DNA of 64,000 bases from Janthinobacterium sp. TND4EL3 (GCF_900156175.1 NZ_FTMV01000004.1:124001-188000), one strand, 5' to 3'; positions 43,281-52,705 are shown, numbered from the stretch's first letter. Translations and numbers: made by a program. The notes: a model not told the origin generated them from the letters alone.

Positions 43281-43946
43281 ATGCGCACCAATTCCATCTC
43301 CTCCGGCAGAAGCCGATCCGTTCAGCCCACGCCGCCTGCAAAAGGCAGTGTGGACGCGGCTATCCGCGCCGAGTTGGCCGCGAGCGAAGCGGGGAAGGTC
43401 TTCAGTCCGGTTGATTTTCTCCACCTGGGCAGCCGAGCGGCCGTTGATAAGGTGCTATCGCGTCTCACGGCGACGGGGGCGCTGCGACGAGTAGCGCGAG
43501 GACTGTACGACGTCCCGCGCACGCACGCGATTCTGGGACCGCTATTGCCGTCGGCCGACGATATCGCGCAAGCGATTGCGGGCAAGGGCCGCCTGCGCCT
43601 TCAGCCATCGGGCGCCTACGCCGCCAATCTCTTGGGCTTGACAGAGCAAGTGCCGATGAAACTGGCCTTCCTGACCGATGGCGTCTCGCGTACTGTCCAT
43701 GTCGGCAAGCAGAGCATTCTGCTGAAGCACACCACGCCTCGCAATATGGCGACGGCTGGTCGTATCAGCGGTCTGGTGATCCAGGCATTGCGGCATTTCA
43801 AGCGAGCGCATATCGACGGCCAGGTAGTCGCTACGCTCAGGGCCAAGTTGAAAGCCGAGGACAAGGCCGCGCTGCTGGCCGATGCATCGCTGGCGCCGGT
43901 ATGGATTGCAGATGTCATGCGACGGATAGCGCAAGACAAGGATTGA
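43281..43946 (+). CDS. abiEi: AbiEi-type antitoxin / transcriptional repressor (DUF6088-like)
   Basis: 221 residues. The N-terminal winged helix includes AAIRAELAASEAGKVFSPVDFLHLGSRAAVDKVLSRLTATGALRRVARGLYDVP. The C-terminal domain (LQPSGAYAANLLGLTEQVPMKLAFLTDG...ILLKHTTPRNM) is typical of AbiEi proteins. In type IV AbiE systems it neutralises AbiEii indirectly and represses the operon through inverted repeats. The ATG at 43281 directly abuts the inverted repeat and has no ribosome site; a longer upstream frame would run through the promoter. The toxin gene follows after 2 bp. Confidence 0.85.
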   Translation: MRTNSISSGRSRSVQPTPPAKGSVDAAIRAELAASEAGKVFSPVDFLHLGSRAAVDKVLSRLTATGALRRVARGLYDVPRTHAILGPLLPSADDIAQAIAGKGRLRLQPSGAYAANLLGLTEQVPMKLAFLTDGVSRTVHVGKQSILLKHTTPRNMATAGRISGLVIQALRHFKRAHIDGQVVATLRAKLKAEDKAALLADASLAPVWIADVMRRIAQDKD

Positions 43947-43948
43947 GC

Positions 43949-44992
43949 ATGCAAGCGTTTTTGGCATTGCCCAGGGAAGACCAGAAGCTGGCCATCGAGC
44001 AGACAGGAGCCCGCAATGGCTGGGTGGCCTCCAGTGTGGAAAAGGACTTCTGGGTGTGCTGGACTTTGGAACGGTTGTTTGCGCTGCCAGAGCTCAAGGG
44101 CCATTTGACCTTCAAGGGGGGGACGTCGCTGTCGAAGGTATGGGGCCTGATCGACAGATTCTCCGAGGATATCGATTTGACTATCGGGCGCGATGCCCTT
44201 GGTTTTGGCGGCGAGAATAGCCCTGAGCGGGCACCAAGCGCCAAGCAGCAAGCGAAACGGCTCAAGGCGCTACGTGAAGCATGCGGGACGTTTGTCAGGC
44301 ATACCTTGATGCCGACGTTGAACGGTCACTTGATTACTCGCCTCGGCGCCACGGGGTGGCAACTTACCCTGGACGCGGAGGACCCCGACGGCCAGACGCT
44401 GCTCTTCTTTTACCCTACTCACTTCGGTGGAGAAGCGGCGCGTTACGTACGTCCCATCGTCAAGATCGAGTTCGGCGCACGGTCTGATCCCTGGCCTGCG
44501 CATGAGCGTTCAGTACATCCTGTCATTGCCGAAGTGTTCCCGCAGTTGTTCACCCAGCTAAAAACGATCGTCCATGCTTTGGCCCCAGAGAGGACGTTCT
44601 GGGAAAAGGCCATGCTGCTGCATGAGGAAACGTACAGGCCAGCGGACAAGCAACGACGGCCGAGAATGGCAAGGCATTACTATGACCTGTACCGACTGAT
44701 ACAGAGCGGTATCGCGGCCAAGGCCCTAGAGGACCGCGATCTGTTCAACAATGTATTGGCGCATCGCAGTGTCTTCTTTGCCCAGAGCTGGATCGACTAC
44801 CGGGCGATGGCACCAGAAACTTTACGTTTGTTACCCTTGTCAGATCAAGAGCAAAGCTGGCGGCAGGACTACCTCGCGATGCAAGTGGAAATGTTTACGG
44901 AGGCACCGCCGGATTTTGATGCCGTGCTCGACTTTGTCGGTCAATTCGAAGAGGCGATGCGATATCGCACGAAAGGCAGTAACCGTGGGTAA
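43949..44992 (+). CDS. abiEii: AbiEii nucleotidyltransferase toxin
   Basis: 347 residues with the DUF1814/AbiEii active site: HLTFKGGTSLSKVWGLIDRFSEDIDLTIG, containing the GS and DxD nucleotidyltransferase motifs. Later motifs include IVKIEFGARSDPWP and ERTFWEKAMLLHEE. The family transfers nucleotides to targets such as tRNA acceptor ends and causes abortive infection or growth arrest. The ATG lies 2 bp after the antitoxin stop, so expression is coupled. Confidence 0.9.
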   Translation: MQAFLALPREDQKLAIEQTGARNGWVASSVEKDFWVCWTLERLFALPELKGHLTFKGGTSLSKVWGLIDRFSEDIDLTIGRDALGFGGENSPERAPSAKQQAKRLKALREACGTFVRHTLMPTLNGHLITRLGATGWQLTLDAEDPDGQTLLFFYPTHFGGEAARYVRPIVKIEFGARSDPWPAHERSVHPVIAEVFPQLFTQLKTIVHALAPERTFWEKAMLLHEETYRPADKQRRPRMARHYYDLYRLIQSGIAAKALEDRDLFNNVLAHRSVFFAQSWIDYRAMAPETLRLLPLSDQEQSWRQDYLAMQVEMFTEAPPDFDAVLDFVGQFEEAMRYRTKGSNRG

Positions 44993-45009
44993 TCGCCGTG
45001 TTCAGACGA

Positions 45010-46212
45010 TTAAGTCGGACCCGCTGACGACTCTCGTGTTCTTAAACGGTCCAGATAATCTGACCATTGCTGCATCATCTTTTTCCGTTCGGACAGATGC
45101 GCAGTACGGTTATATGCCCTGCCGTTCGGATCTCGCACCGCATGGGCCAGTTGGTGCTCGATCAGGTCCGGACGCACGCCAAGCACTTCGTCAAGGATCG
45201 TGCGCGCCATCGCCCGGAAACCGTGGCCGCTCATCTCGTCTTTCTCGATGCCCATCCTGCGCATCGCCGCCAGAATCGCGTTGTCGCTCATCGGGCGCTC
45301 GTTGGTGCGGGCACTGGGGAAAACGTACTCTCCGCTACCCGTCAATGCATTTACCTCCTGCAGGACACCCAGTGCTTGCGAAGACAGTGGAACAATATGC
45401 TGCGTATCAGTCTTGGAAACATGAAATCGCCATTCCGCCGTATGCAGATCGACATCGCGCCATTTAGCCGTGCGCAGTTCCCCTGGCCGAACGAAAACGA
45501 GGGGCGCCAGACGCAAGGCGCAGGAGACGACCAACGATCCTTCATACTGATCCAATGCGCGTAGCAAAGCGGCCACTTTGCCGGGTTCGGTCACTGCGGG
45601 GAAATGCGCAACCCGGACCGGAGGCAGCGCTCCTCGCAGATCCCCTGTGGGATCACGCAGGGCGCGGCCGGTGGCCACCGCATAGCGGAATACCTGGCCA
45701 CAATTTGCGAGCGCCCTATGGGCTGTTTCAAGCGCTCCACGGCGCTCGATTCGACGGGCGGACGCAAGCACCTCGGGAGCCGATATCTCAGCGATGGCCC
45801 TGTTGCCGATCCAGGGGAAAATGTCACGCTCAAGTCTGCGGAGAATACGATCGCCGTGATGCTCTGCCCAAGTGGGCGCGAACTTCGCATGCCATTCGCG
45901 GGCCACGGCCTCGAAACTGTTAGCGGCCTGCGCCTGTTTCAGCATTTTTTGCGCTTTGCGATGCAGTCCAGGATCAATTGAGTGCGCCAGAAGCTTGCGT
46001 GCCTCATCCCGCCTGTCCCTGGCGTCCCTCAATCCGATCTCGGGATAAATCCCCAGGGAAAGCAATTTTTCTTTATTGTCAAATCGGTATTTAAAGCGCC
46101 ACCATTTGCCCCCCATTGGGGTGACAATCAGGAAAAGCCCGCGTTCATCGTACAGCTTGTATGGTTTTGCGCCGGGCTTGGAGGACTTGATCTTCACATC
46201 GGTAAGAGGCAT
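45010..46212 (-). CDS. int: P4-type tyrosine integrase of the ssrA island
   Basis: 400 residues: N-terminal arm-binding domain (MPLTDVKIKSSKPGAKPYKLYDERGLFLIVTPMGGKWWRFKYR), a core-binding domain, and a catalytic domain with the first arginine in FVRPGELRTAKW, HGFRAMART (H..R) and the nucleophile tyrosine in RAYNRTAHLSERKKMMQQW. This type commonly integrates into tRNA or tmRNA 3' ends. Its 5' end faces the right att copy 294 bp away, the normal position. Confidence 0.93.
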   Translation of the reverse strand: MPLTDVKIKSSKPGAKPYKLYDERGLFLIVTPMGGKWWRFKYRFDNKEKLLSLGIYPEIGLRDARDRRDEARKLLAHSIDPGLHRKAQKMLKQAQAANSFEAVAREWHAKFAPTWAEHHGDRILRRLERDIFPWIGNRAIAEISAPEVLASARRIERRGALETAHRALANCGQVFRYAVATGRALRDPTGDLRGALPPVRVAHFPAVTEPGKVAALLRALDQYEGSLVVSCALRLAPLVFVRPGELRTAKWRDVDLHTAEWRFHVSKTDTQHIVPLSSQALGVLQEVNALTGSGEYVFPSARTNERPMSDNAILAAMRRMGIEKDEMSGHGFRAMARTILDEVLGVRPDLIEHQLAHAVRDPNGRAYNRTAHLSERKKMMQQWSDYLDRLRTRESSAGPT

Positions 46213-46449
46213 GGGGTATCTCCGTCTGACGCGTTGGAGTAACCCACTCGATTAATAGTTCCCATGAAAGATTGATCCGTCTCAAGCCGGTAGAGTTCGC
46301 TTTCCCAGGTAAGGAGTCCGCGGTAAGCGACGGATGAGATAATGTGGGGTAAGGCCATGCTGCTGTTCGCTATTACCCCGAGCCACTACCCCATGTTGCC
46401 GCCGGATGCCAGCGGAAGTCCTGCAACGATGACGGACACTCCCCATAGT

Positions 46450-46476
46450 AAAAAACCCGCTCGGAGGCGGGTTTTT
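46450..46476. terminator. Hairpin between integrase and ssrA, replacement ssrA terminator
   Basis: AAAAAACCCGC / GCGGGTTTTT with a 6-nt loop. On the minus strand it lies 32 nt after the tmRNA 3' end and is followed by a T run. Confidence 0.8.
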
Positions 46477-46505
46477 GTACTACTTGAGGCTGCTTAAAGC
46501 GAATA

Positions 46506-46521
46506 AGTGGTGGAGACGGCG
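46506..46521. repeat. attR-like direct repeat within the ssrA 3' end
   Basis: AGTGGTGGAGACGGCG; its complement gives the tmRNA acceptor strand ending in CCA. Identical to the copy at 42891-42906. Confidence 0.85.
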
Positions 46522-46868
46522 GGAATCGAACCCGCGTCCGCAAGCACTCCACAGACAGTTCTACATACTTAGCACTGCCATTTAATTTAACCGGTACAAC
46601 GCGGACGTGCACGCTGTGTACAAGCGAGTTACCTATTATTTAGTCGGACGCTAAGTAACCCAGCATCAGACGAGTCCCTGTAAATGACTCTAGAGCTTTT
46701 GACGGCCCACCCCAGGGACGAGGTGTTCTAGAGCTAACAGCGATTAAGCTGCCAGTGCGTACGAGTTATCGTTTGCAGTTAAGTTTTTTCTGGTTGTATT
46801 TACGAGGTAGCCAGCCCTCGGTATGCCCTGCGCTGCTTTGCAACCCACGTCGAAACCAGGTCGTCCCC
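46508..46868 (-). ncRNA. ssrA: tmRNA
   Basis: 361 nt. The 5' end GGGGACGACCTGGTTTCGAC pairs with the 3' end (CGTCTCC before ACCA) to form the tRNA-like acceptor stem, and GGGTTCGATTCCC forms the T arm. The resume codon GCA starts the tag ORF at 46776-46744: ANDNSYALAA followed by TAA. tmRNA with SmpB rescues stalled ribosomes and tags the nascent chain for proteolysis. The 3' end is the integration target of the adjacent island and has been regenerated intact. Confidence 0.97.
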
Positions 46869-46959
46869 ACAGAACCTTCATTGTAGCGCAATCTGCCCAC
46901 TCTTGCATGATGCTTTCGCAGTAATGGATGGAAGGTCAGGCAGACGCAGCTTCAAGCCA

Positions 46960-47664
46960 TCACGCGGCCAGCTGCCGCGCCTGCGCCGCCTTCACCACAG
47001 TGCTCACCAGCTCAAGCAGCGCTTGCGGCGTGTCCAGCAGGTGGTCGGCGTTCCAGTGCTGCGGCTCGACGGGGCCGCAGTAGCCCCAGGCGCAGGCGAC
47101 CGTGCGCATGCCGGCGGCGCGGCCGGCCTGGATGTCGCGCAGGTCGTCGCCCACGTACCAGCAGTCTTCCGGCGCCAGGTCCAGGCGGCGCGCCGCTTCC
47201 AGCAGGGGGGCGGGGTGCGGTTTCGGGTGCGCCATGGTGTCGCCCGAGATCACGCAGCCGGCCGCGCCCAGGCCGATCTGGCTCACCAGCGGGTCGGTGA
47301 AGCGGGCGGCCTTGTTGGTGACCACGCCCCAGGCCAGGCCCAGGCGGCTCAAGCCGTCGAGTAGCAGGGGGATGCCGTCGAACAGACGGCTCTCCACGGC
47401 CAGCGCCGCTTCGTAATTGTTCAGGAAGCCGTCCTTCAGGGCTTCATAGCCGCTTTCGCCCGGTTGGACGCCATACGACGCGCCTATCATGCCGCGCGCG
47501 CCGGCCGAGGCCGTGGGGCGCAGCACTTCGTAGGGAGTCGGCGCCAGGCCGGCGCGCGCGCGCAGCAGGTTGATGGCCGCCGCCAGGTCGGGCGCGGTGT
47601 CGGCCAGGGTGCCGTCGAGGTCGAACAGGATGGCGCGCGGCGCTGGCAGGTGGTCAGTGGTCAT
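46960..47664 (-). CDS. gph: Phosphoglycolate phosphatase (HAD superfamily)
   Basis: 234 residues: HAD motif I AILFDLDGTLADTAPDLAAAIN, motif II VVTNK, motif III with HPKPHPAPLLEAA and motif IV WYVGDDLRDIQAGRAAGM. It dephosphorylates 2-phosphoglycolate formed during DNA repair. The ATG at 47664 fits the family N-terminus better than a start 21 codons earlier. It follows ubiG by 66 bp on the same strand, the usual ubiG-gph order of betaproteobacteria. Confidence 0.93.
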   Translation of the reverse strand: MTTDHLPAPRAILFDLDGTLADTAPDLAAAINLLRARAGLAPTPYEVLRPTASAGARGMIGASYGVQPGESGYEALKDGFLNNYEAALAVESRLFDGIPLLLDGLSRLGLAWGVVTNKAARFTDPLVSQIGLGAAGCVISGDTMAHPKPHPAPLLEAARRLDLAPEDCWYVGDDLRDIQAGRAAGMRTVACAWGYCGPVEPQHWNADHLLDTPQALLELVSTVVKAAQARQLAA

Positions 47665-47730
47665 GATGGCTGAGGTGGTGAAATGGCATGAAAAATGGCG
47701 GCCGCAGCCGCCTTTTGCTACGCGCACGGA

Positions 47731-48426
47731 TTACAGGGGCCGGGTGCAGGCCACCAGATAATTGACGCTGGTATCGCTGTTAAGTGAGTAAATTTTGGTC
47801 AATGGATTGTAGCCCATGCCGCGCATGCTATTGACATCGAGGCCGGCGCTGCGTATGTATTGCGACAACTCGGCCGGGGTGATGAATTTGTCGTAGTCGT
47901 GCGTGCCTTTGGGCAGTAGGCGCAGCACGTATTCGGCGCCCAGGATGGCGAACAGATAGGCTTTCGGGTTGCGGTTCAGGGTCGACAGGAAGACGTGGCC
48001 GCCCGGTTTCACCAGCGTCGCGCAAGCCCTGACGATGGCGGCGGGGTCCGGCACGTGTTCGAGCATTTCCATGCATGTGACGACGTCGTACAGGCCCGGC
48101 TCTTCCTCGGCCATGGCTTCGGCGGCGATCAGCTTGTAGCGCACCTTGGCGCCCGATTCCAGGCTGTGCAGGTCGGCAACTTTCAAGGCCTTGTCGGACA
48201 GGTCGATGCCCGTCACGTCGGCGCCTTTGCGGGCCATCGATTCGGCCAGGATGCCGCCGCCGCAGCCGATGTCGATCACGCGTTTGCCGGCCAGCGGCAC
48301 TTTCGCGTTGATCCATTCCAGGCGCAGGGGGTTAATTTCGTGCAGGGGACGAAACTCGGAAGTGGGGTCCCACCAGCGGTGGGCCAGCTCACTGAATTTT
48401 TGGATTTCGAGAGGGTCGGCGTTCAT
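47731..48426 (-). CDS. ubiG: Ubiquinone biosynthesis O-methyltransferase UbiG
   Basis: 231 residues: [30 protein letters not shown] (the UbiG N-terminal signature), SAM motif [26 protein letters not shown] and [16 protein letters not shown]. It methylates two ring hydroxyls during ubiquinone synthesis. It stands between the ompA terminator and gph, and is probably co-transcribed with gph. Confidence 0.96.
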   Translation of the reverse strand: MNADPLEIQKFSELAHRWWDPTSEFRPLHEINPLRLEWINAKVPLAGKRVIDIGCGGGILAESMARKGADVTGIDLSDKALKVADLHSLESGAKVRYKLIAAEAMAEEEPGLYDVVTCMEMLEHVPDPAAIVRACATLVKPGGHVFLSTLNRNPKAYLFAILGAEYVLRLLPKGTHDYDKFITPAELSQYIRSAGLDVNSMRGMGYNPLTKIYSLNSDTSVNYLVACTRPL

Positions 48427-48474
48427 AGGTCGAATAATAGCGGCAATTTTACAATTGGGCAGCCACGGACGAAA

Positions 48475-48500
48475 AAAAACCCCGCCGTGGCGGGGTTTTT
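48475..48500. terminator. Terminator after ompA
   Basis: A 12-bp stem AAAAACCCCGCC / GGCGGGGTTTTT with a 2-nt loop, 53 bp beyond the ompA stop on the minus strand. Confidence 0.93.
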
Positions 48501-48553
48501 CATGCTGTCCTTGACTTGCGCGATGTCTTGCGGCAAGTCCAGGGGCTCAGCTA

Positions 48554-49264
48554 TTACTTGTTGCGGGTACCGACAACTTCGATTTCCACGCGACGGTTTT
48601 TCGCACGGCCTTCGGCAGTTTTGTTGTCAGCAACAGGCTGCTTCTCGCCCTTGCCTTCGGTGTACACGCGGTTGCTTTCAACGCCTTTGGAAACCAGGTA
48701 GGCTTTGACAGCATCAGCACGACGTACCGACAGTTTTTGGTTGTAAGCATCGGTGCCGACGGAGTCGGTGTGACCCACAGCGATGATGACTTCCAGGTTG
48801 ATGCCGCCCAGTTGTGCGGTCAGCTCGTCCAGCTTGGCTTTGCCTTCTGGCTTCAGCGTAGCTTTGTCGAAATCGAAGAAGGCATCAGCGGCGAAGCTGA
48901 CTTTTTCCGAGGTAGGAGCAACGACGACTGGTACTGGTACGACGACGACTGGTGCCGGTGCTGGCACTGCTGGCGGAGGTGGGGCCACGCATTTGCCGTC
49001 TTGCAGAGTTTCTGGCTCTACGCACAGGGGAACGTCGCAACCTGGCACCGCGTCAGCTGGTGTCCAGTAGCCGGTACGCCAGCACAGGCCGAATGGATCA
49101 CGCACGATGACGCCGCGGGCATCTTGCACGTAAGCGCTTTTTGGGCTTGGTGCTTTGATGTCAGTGGTAACTGGCGCGAACGGTGGGGAGGTTGGGGTTT
49201 GGGCCGAAGCCGAGCCAGCAATCACTGCGGATGCAGCGAAAAACAGCGTTACAAATTTATTCAT
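48554..49264 (-). CDS. ompA: OmpA-family outer membrane protein
   Basis: 236 residues: signal peptide MNKFVTLFFAASAVIAGSASAQ, a short middle region with cysteines (RDPFGLCWRTGYWTPADAVPGCDVPLC), a Pro/Val-rich linker, and a C-terminal OmpA peptidoglycan-binding domain (FFDFDKATLKPEGKAKLDEL; VGHTDSVGTDAYNQKLSVRRADAVKAYL; GKGEKQPVADNKTAEGRAKNRRVEIEV). There is no eight-stranded barrel, so it is a periplasmic/outer-membrane OmpA-like protein as usual in this order. It has its own terminator, and its AT-richer codon use suggests strong expression. Confidence 0.93.
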   Translation of the reverse strand: MNKFVTLFFAASAVIAGSASAQTPTSPPFAPVTTDIKAPSPKSAYVQDARGVIVRDPFGLCWRTGYWTPADAVPGCDVPLCVEPETLQDGKCVAPPPPAVPAPAPVVVVPVPVVVAPTSEKVSFAADAFFDFDKATLKPEGKAKLDELTAQLGGINLEVIIAVGHTDSVGTDAYNQKLSVRRADAVKAYLVSKGVESNRVYTEGKGEKQPVADNKTAEGRAKNRRVEIEVVGTRNK

Positions 49265-49875
49265 TCTTTTTTCCTTTCGGGGGGTGATATCCGCAGAACA
49301 ACACTGCGCTACTGGTGCTACGTGCCAAGATTTTATCATGTAGACCATATGCGCTCGTTTCAGATTGCGAAACTAGCAATTAACTTCTCAGTCATTTTGC
49401 CACACGCATCAGGGGCGCACGACCGTGGTTAAATCAAAGCTTGCCCGATTTTAGACCGCACGTTGTTTTTGCGCAACGCAAATGCTCATTTGTAACGCGT
49501 CTGTAACAATTGATCGCTTTTTTTGCCACTTTTAAGGGCAGGTGACTTGAACTGGTATTGCCATTGTGCATTAACGACATGCTGGTCCACAGCGTCTGGT
49601 GCAAAGTGGCAATCTTGCTGGTCTGGCCAATTTGTACAGGTAGCAGGGCGCGCATGCTAAAATCGTGCGCTTGACTGTCAAGAGTGTGAAGCAAATGCCC
49701 GCGGCGGCGTTACCGCCCGGTACGGTTTGTCAGGCACTCTGCGACATGGACGCCGGGCCGCGCCAGCTGCGCGCGGTGCGGCATCCACGACGACAGCCAC
49801 CCAGGATATGCAGTATTGCGTCATACATTGCGTAACAGATAAGTTAACCACAGCCTGAGATCAGTCGAACCGCCA
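49265..49875. other. Divergent intergenic region between ompA and gyrA
   Basis: 611 bp without a supported gene. The first ~230 bp are A/T-rich and presumably hold the ompA promoter and leader on the minus strand. The right part holds the gyrA promoter and a leader of about 200 nt. A frame on the minus strand at 49434-49694 has no ribosome site or known protein. Confidence 0.5.
49632..49663 (+). promoter_or_regulatory. Candidate gyrA promoter (extended -10)
   Basis: TGCTAAAAT at 49655-49663 is an extended -10. TTGTAC at 49632-49637 is too far (20 bp) for a standard -35, so the extended -10 would carry most of the contact. It implies a leader of about 205 nt. Confidence 0.35.
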
Positions 49876-52551
49876 ATGGATCAATTCGCAAAAGAAACAA
49901 TTCCTATTTCCCTCGAAGAAGAGATGCGCAAGAGCTACCTCGATTACGCCATGAGCGTGATCGTCGGGCGCGCCTTGCCGGATGCGCGCGATGGCTTGAA
50001 GCCAGTGCACCGCCGCGTCTTGTTCGCGATGCATGAAATGAACAACGTGTGGAACCGCCCTTACGTCAAGTGCGCCCGCGTGGTCGGCGAAACCATGGGT
50101 AAGTACCATCCCCACGGCGACGCCTCGATCTACGACACCTTGGTGCGCATGGCGCAGGATTTCTCGTTGCGCTACATGCTCGTCGATGGCCAGGGTAACT
50201 TCGGTTCCGTCGACGGCGACGGCGCCGCAGCCATGCGTTACACCGAGTGCCGCCTGGACAAGATCGCCAGCGAGCTGCTGGCCGATATCGACAAGGACAC
50301 CGTCGACTTCCAGCCCAACTACGACGGCAAGGAAAAGGAACCGACGGTCTTGCCGACGCGTATCCCGAACCTGCTGATCAACGGCTCGTCCGGTATCGCG
50401 GTGGGCATGGCGACGAACATTCCGCCACACAACATCACGGAAGTGATCGACGGCGCCCTGCACGTGCTGCGCAACCCGGACTGCACGATCGATGAATTGA
50501 TCGAGATCATCCCCGCCCCCGATTTCCCGACCGCCGGCATCATCTATGGCGTGTCCGGCGTGCGCGACGGCTACCGCACGGGGCGCGGCCGCGTCGTCAT
50601 GCGCGCCAAGACGCACTTCGAGGAATACGGCAAGGACGGCGGCCGCATCGCCATCATCGTCGACGAGCTGCCATTCCAGGTGAACAAGAAATCCTTGCTG
50701 GAACGCATTGCCGAAAACGTGCGCGACAAGAAGCTCGACGGCATTTCCGACATCCGCGACGAGTCCGACAAGTCGGGCATGCGCGTGGTGATCGAGCTGA
50801 AACGGGGCGAAGTGCCGGAAGTGGTGCTCAACAACCTGTACAAGCAGACCCAGTTGCAAGACACCTTCGGCATGAACATGGTGGCGCTGGTCGATGGCCA
50901 GCCGAAGCTGCTGAACCTCAAGCAGATGCTGCAGTGCTTCCTGTCGCACCGCCGCGAAGTGGTCACGCGCCGTACCGTGTTCGAACTGCGCAAGGCGCGC
51001 GAACGGGGCCACGTGCTCGAAGGCCTGGCAGTCGCCCTGGCCAACATCGATGACTTCATCGCCATCATCAAGGCAGCGCCGACGCCGCCGATCGCCAAGG
51101 TCGAGCTGATGGCCCGTCCATGGGATTCGTCCGTCGTGCGCGAAATGCTGGCCCGCACGGGCGACGGCACGACGCCGGGCGGCGTGGACGCCTACCGTCC
51201 GGAAAACCTGCCGAAGCACTACGGCATGCAGGCCGACGGCCTGTACAAGCTGTCGGACGACCAGGCGCAAGAGATCCTGCAGATGCGTCTGCAGCGCCTG
51301 ACCGGCCTGGAGCAGGACAAGATCGTCAACGAGTACAAGGAAGTCATGGCGCACATCGCCGACTTGCTCGACATCCTGGCCAAGCCGGAGCGCGTCACCA
51401 TCATCATTACCGATGAAATGAACGTGGCAAAGAACGAATACGGCGCTGGCAACAAGGACGTGCGCCGCTCGCAGATCGAACTCAACGCCACCGACCTGGA
51501 AACGGAAGACCTGATCACGCCGCAGGACATGGTCGTGACCCTGTCGCACACCGGCTACATGAAGGCGCAGCCGATTTCCGAATACCGCGCGCAGAAGCGC
51601 GGCGGCCGCGGCAAGCAGGCCATGGCGACCAAAGAGGAAGACTGGATCGACCAGCTGTTCATCGCCAATACGCACGACTACATCCTGTGCTTCTCGGATC
51701 GTGGCCGCATGTACTGGCTGAAGGTGTGGGAAGTGCCGCAAGGCTCGCGCAATTCGCGCGGCAAGCCGATCGTCAACATGTTCCCGCTGCAGGACAACGA
51801 AAAGATCACCGTGATCCTGCCGCTGTCGGGCGAGAACCGCACGTTCCCGGAAGACCATTACGTGTTCATGTCGACCAGCCTCGGTACCGTGAAAAAGACG
51901 CCGCTGAAGGACTTCAGCAATCCACGCAAGGCCGGCATCATCGCGGTCGACCTGGACGACGGCGACTTCCTGATCGGCGCGGCGCTGACGGACGGCCAGC
52001 ACGACGTGATGCTGTTCTCCGATTCGGGCAAGGCGGTGCGCTTCGACGAAAACGACGTGCGTCCGATGGGCCGCACGGCGCGCGGCGTGCGCGGCATGAA
52101 CCTGGAAGAGGGCCAGCACGTGATCGCCCTGCTGGTGGCCGAGAACGAGCAGCAGTCGGTGCTGACAGCCACGGAAAACGGCTACGGCAAGCGCACGCCG
52201 ATTCTTGAATACACGCGCCATGGCCGTGGCACGAAAGGCATGATCGCCATCCAGACCAGCGAGCGCAACGGTAAAGTGGTTGCCGCGACCCTGGTCGATG
52301 CCAGCGATGAAATCATGCTGATCACCACCGGTGGCGTCTTGATCCGCACCCGCGTGTCGGAAATCCGCGAGATGGGCCGCGCGACGCAGGGCGTGACCCT
52401 GATCGCCGTGGAAGACGGCACCAAGCTGTCCGGCCTGCAGCGCGTGGTGGAAACGGATATCGACGAAGTCGAGCTGACGACGGAGGCGGGCACGGAAGCC
52501 GCAGCCGCGCCGGCGGCTGCCGATCCGGCAGACCCGGCCCAGCCGGAGTAA
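49876..52551 (+). CDS. gyrA: DNA gyrase subunit A
   Basis: 891 residues. The breakage-reunion domain holds catalytic Tyr122 in AAMRYTE. The quinolone region reads [21 protein letters not shown], with alanine at residue 83 instead of the common Ser/Thr and Asp at 87. The C-terminal pinwheel carries the GyrA box as AQKRGGRGK near residue 575. It ends with an Ala/Pro/Asp tail. It introduces negative supercoils together with GyrB. It starts a long plus-strand core series. Confidence 0.98.
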   Translation: MDQFAKETIPISLEEEMRKSYLDYAMSVIVGRALPDARDGLKPVHRRVLFAMHEMNNVWNRPYVKCARVVGETMGKYHPHGDASIYDTLVRMAQDFSLRYMLVDGQGNFGSVDGDGAAAMRYTECRLDKIASELLADIDKDTVDFQPNYDGKEKEPTVLPTRIPNLLINGSSGIAVGMATNIPPHNITEVIDGALHVLRNPDCTIDELIEIIPAPDFPTAGIIYGVSGVRDGYRTGRGRVVMRAKTHFEEYGKDGGRIAIIVDELPFQVNKKSLLERIAENVRDKKLDGISDIRDESDKSGMRVVIELKRGEVPEVVLNNLYKQTQLQDTFGMNMVALVDGQPKLLNLKQMLQCFLSHRREVVTRRTVFELRKARERGHVLEGLAVALANIDDFIAIIKAAPTPPIAKVELMARPWDSSVVREMLARTGDGTTPGGVDAYRPENLPKHYGMQADGLYKLSDDQAQEILQMRLQRLTGLEQDKIVNEYKEVMAHIADLLDILAKPERVTIIITDEMNVAKNEYGAGNKDVRRSQIELNATDLETEDLITPQDMVVTLSHTGYMKAQPISEYRAQKRGGRGKQAMATKEEDWIDQLFIANTHDYILCFSDRGRMYWLKVWEVPQGSRNSRGKPIVNMFPLQDNEKITVILPLSGENRTFPEDHYVFMSTSLGTVKKTPLKDFSNPRKAGIIAVDLDDGDFLIGAALTDGQHDVMLFSDSGKAVRFDENDVRPMGRTARGVRGMNLEEGQHVIALLVAENEQQSVLTATENGYGKRTPILEYTRHGRGTKGMIAIQTSERNGKVVAATLVDASDEIMLITTGGVLIRTRVSEIREMGRATQGVTLIAVEDGTKLSGLQRVVETDIDEVELTTEAGTEAAAAPAAADPADPAQPE

Positions 52552-52556
52552 GATGA

Positions 52557-52580
52557 TTGGGGCTCTTTCGGGAGCCCCAA
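52557..52580 (+). terminator. Hairpin after gyrA
   Basis: TTGGGGCTC / GAGCCCCAA stem (9 bp) with a 6-nt loop, 6 bp after the stop. The following T run is weak (TTGCTATTGG), so termination may be partial. Confidence 0.6.
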
Positions 52581-52627
52581 TTGCTATTGGCGTGCCTTTT
52601 CGTGGTGCCGCCAGCAGAATTCCGTAG

Positions 52628-52657
52628 GTCGGCTTAGCCCGTCGGGCGTAAGCCGAC
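52628..52657. repeat. REP-like inverted repeat
   Basis: GTCGGCTTA-GCCC-GTC-GGGC-G-TAAGCCGAC, a 30-bp hairpin preceded by GTAG. The style is that of dispersed repeats seen in betaproteobacterial genomes; only one copy is in this window. Confidence 0.55.
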
Positions 52658-52705
52658 ATGCATCCGGCAGTGCCCTTTTACCATTCATTCAACATCCCGC
52701 AAGCC

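Larger units (their letters stand above)
42891..46521. mobile_element. AbiE-carrying integrative mini-island at the ssrA 3' end
   Basis: Bounded by two identical 16-bp copies of AGTGGTGGAGACGGCG (42891-42906 and 46506-46521), the right one being the 3' end of tmRNA. It contains abiEi-abiEii on the plus strand and a tyrosine integrase gene on the minus strand next to the right end. About 3.6 kb long; no replication or transfer genes. The first ~340 bp (42907-43245) contain no supported gene. Confidence 0.85.

Noticed and set aside
46373-46612. 79-codon minus-strand frame overlapping the tmRNA 3' end
   Set aside because: It is tmRNA and flanking sequence, not a gene.
49434-49694. 86-codon minus-strand frame in the ompA-gyrA gap
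   Set aside because: No ribosome site, unusual composition and overlap with the candidate gyrA promoter.
49861-52659. 932-codon minus-strand frame opposite gyrA
   Set aside because: Shadow of the high-GC gyrA frame, rich in His/Arg/Val with no domain.
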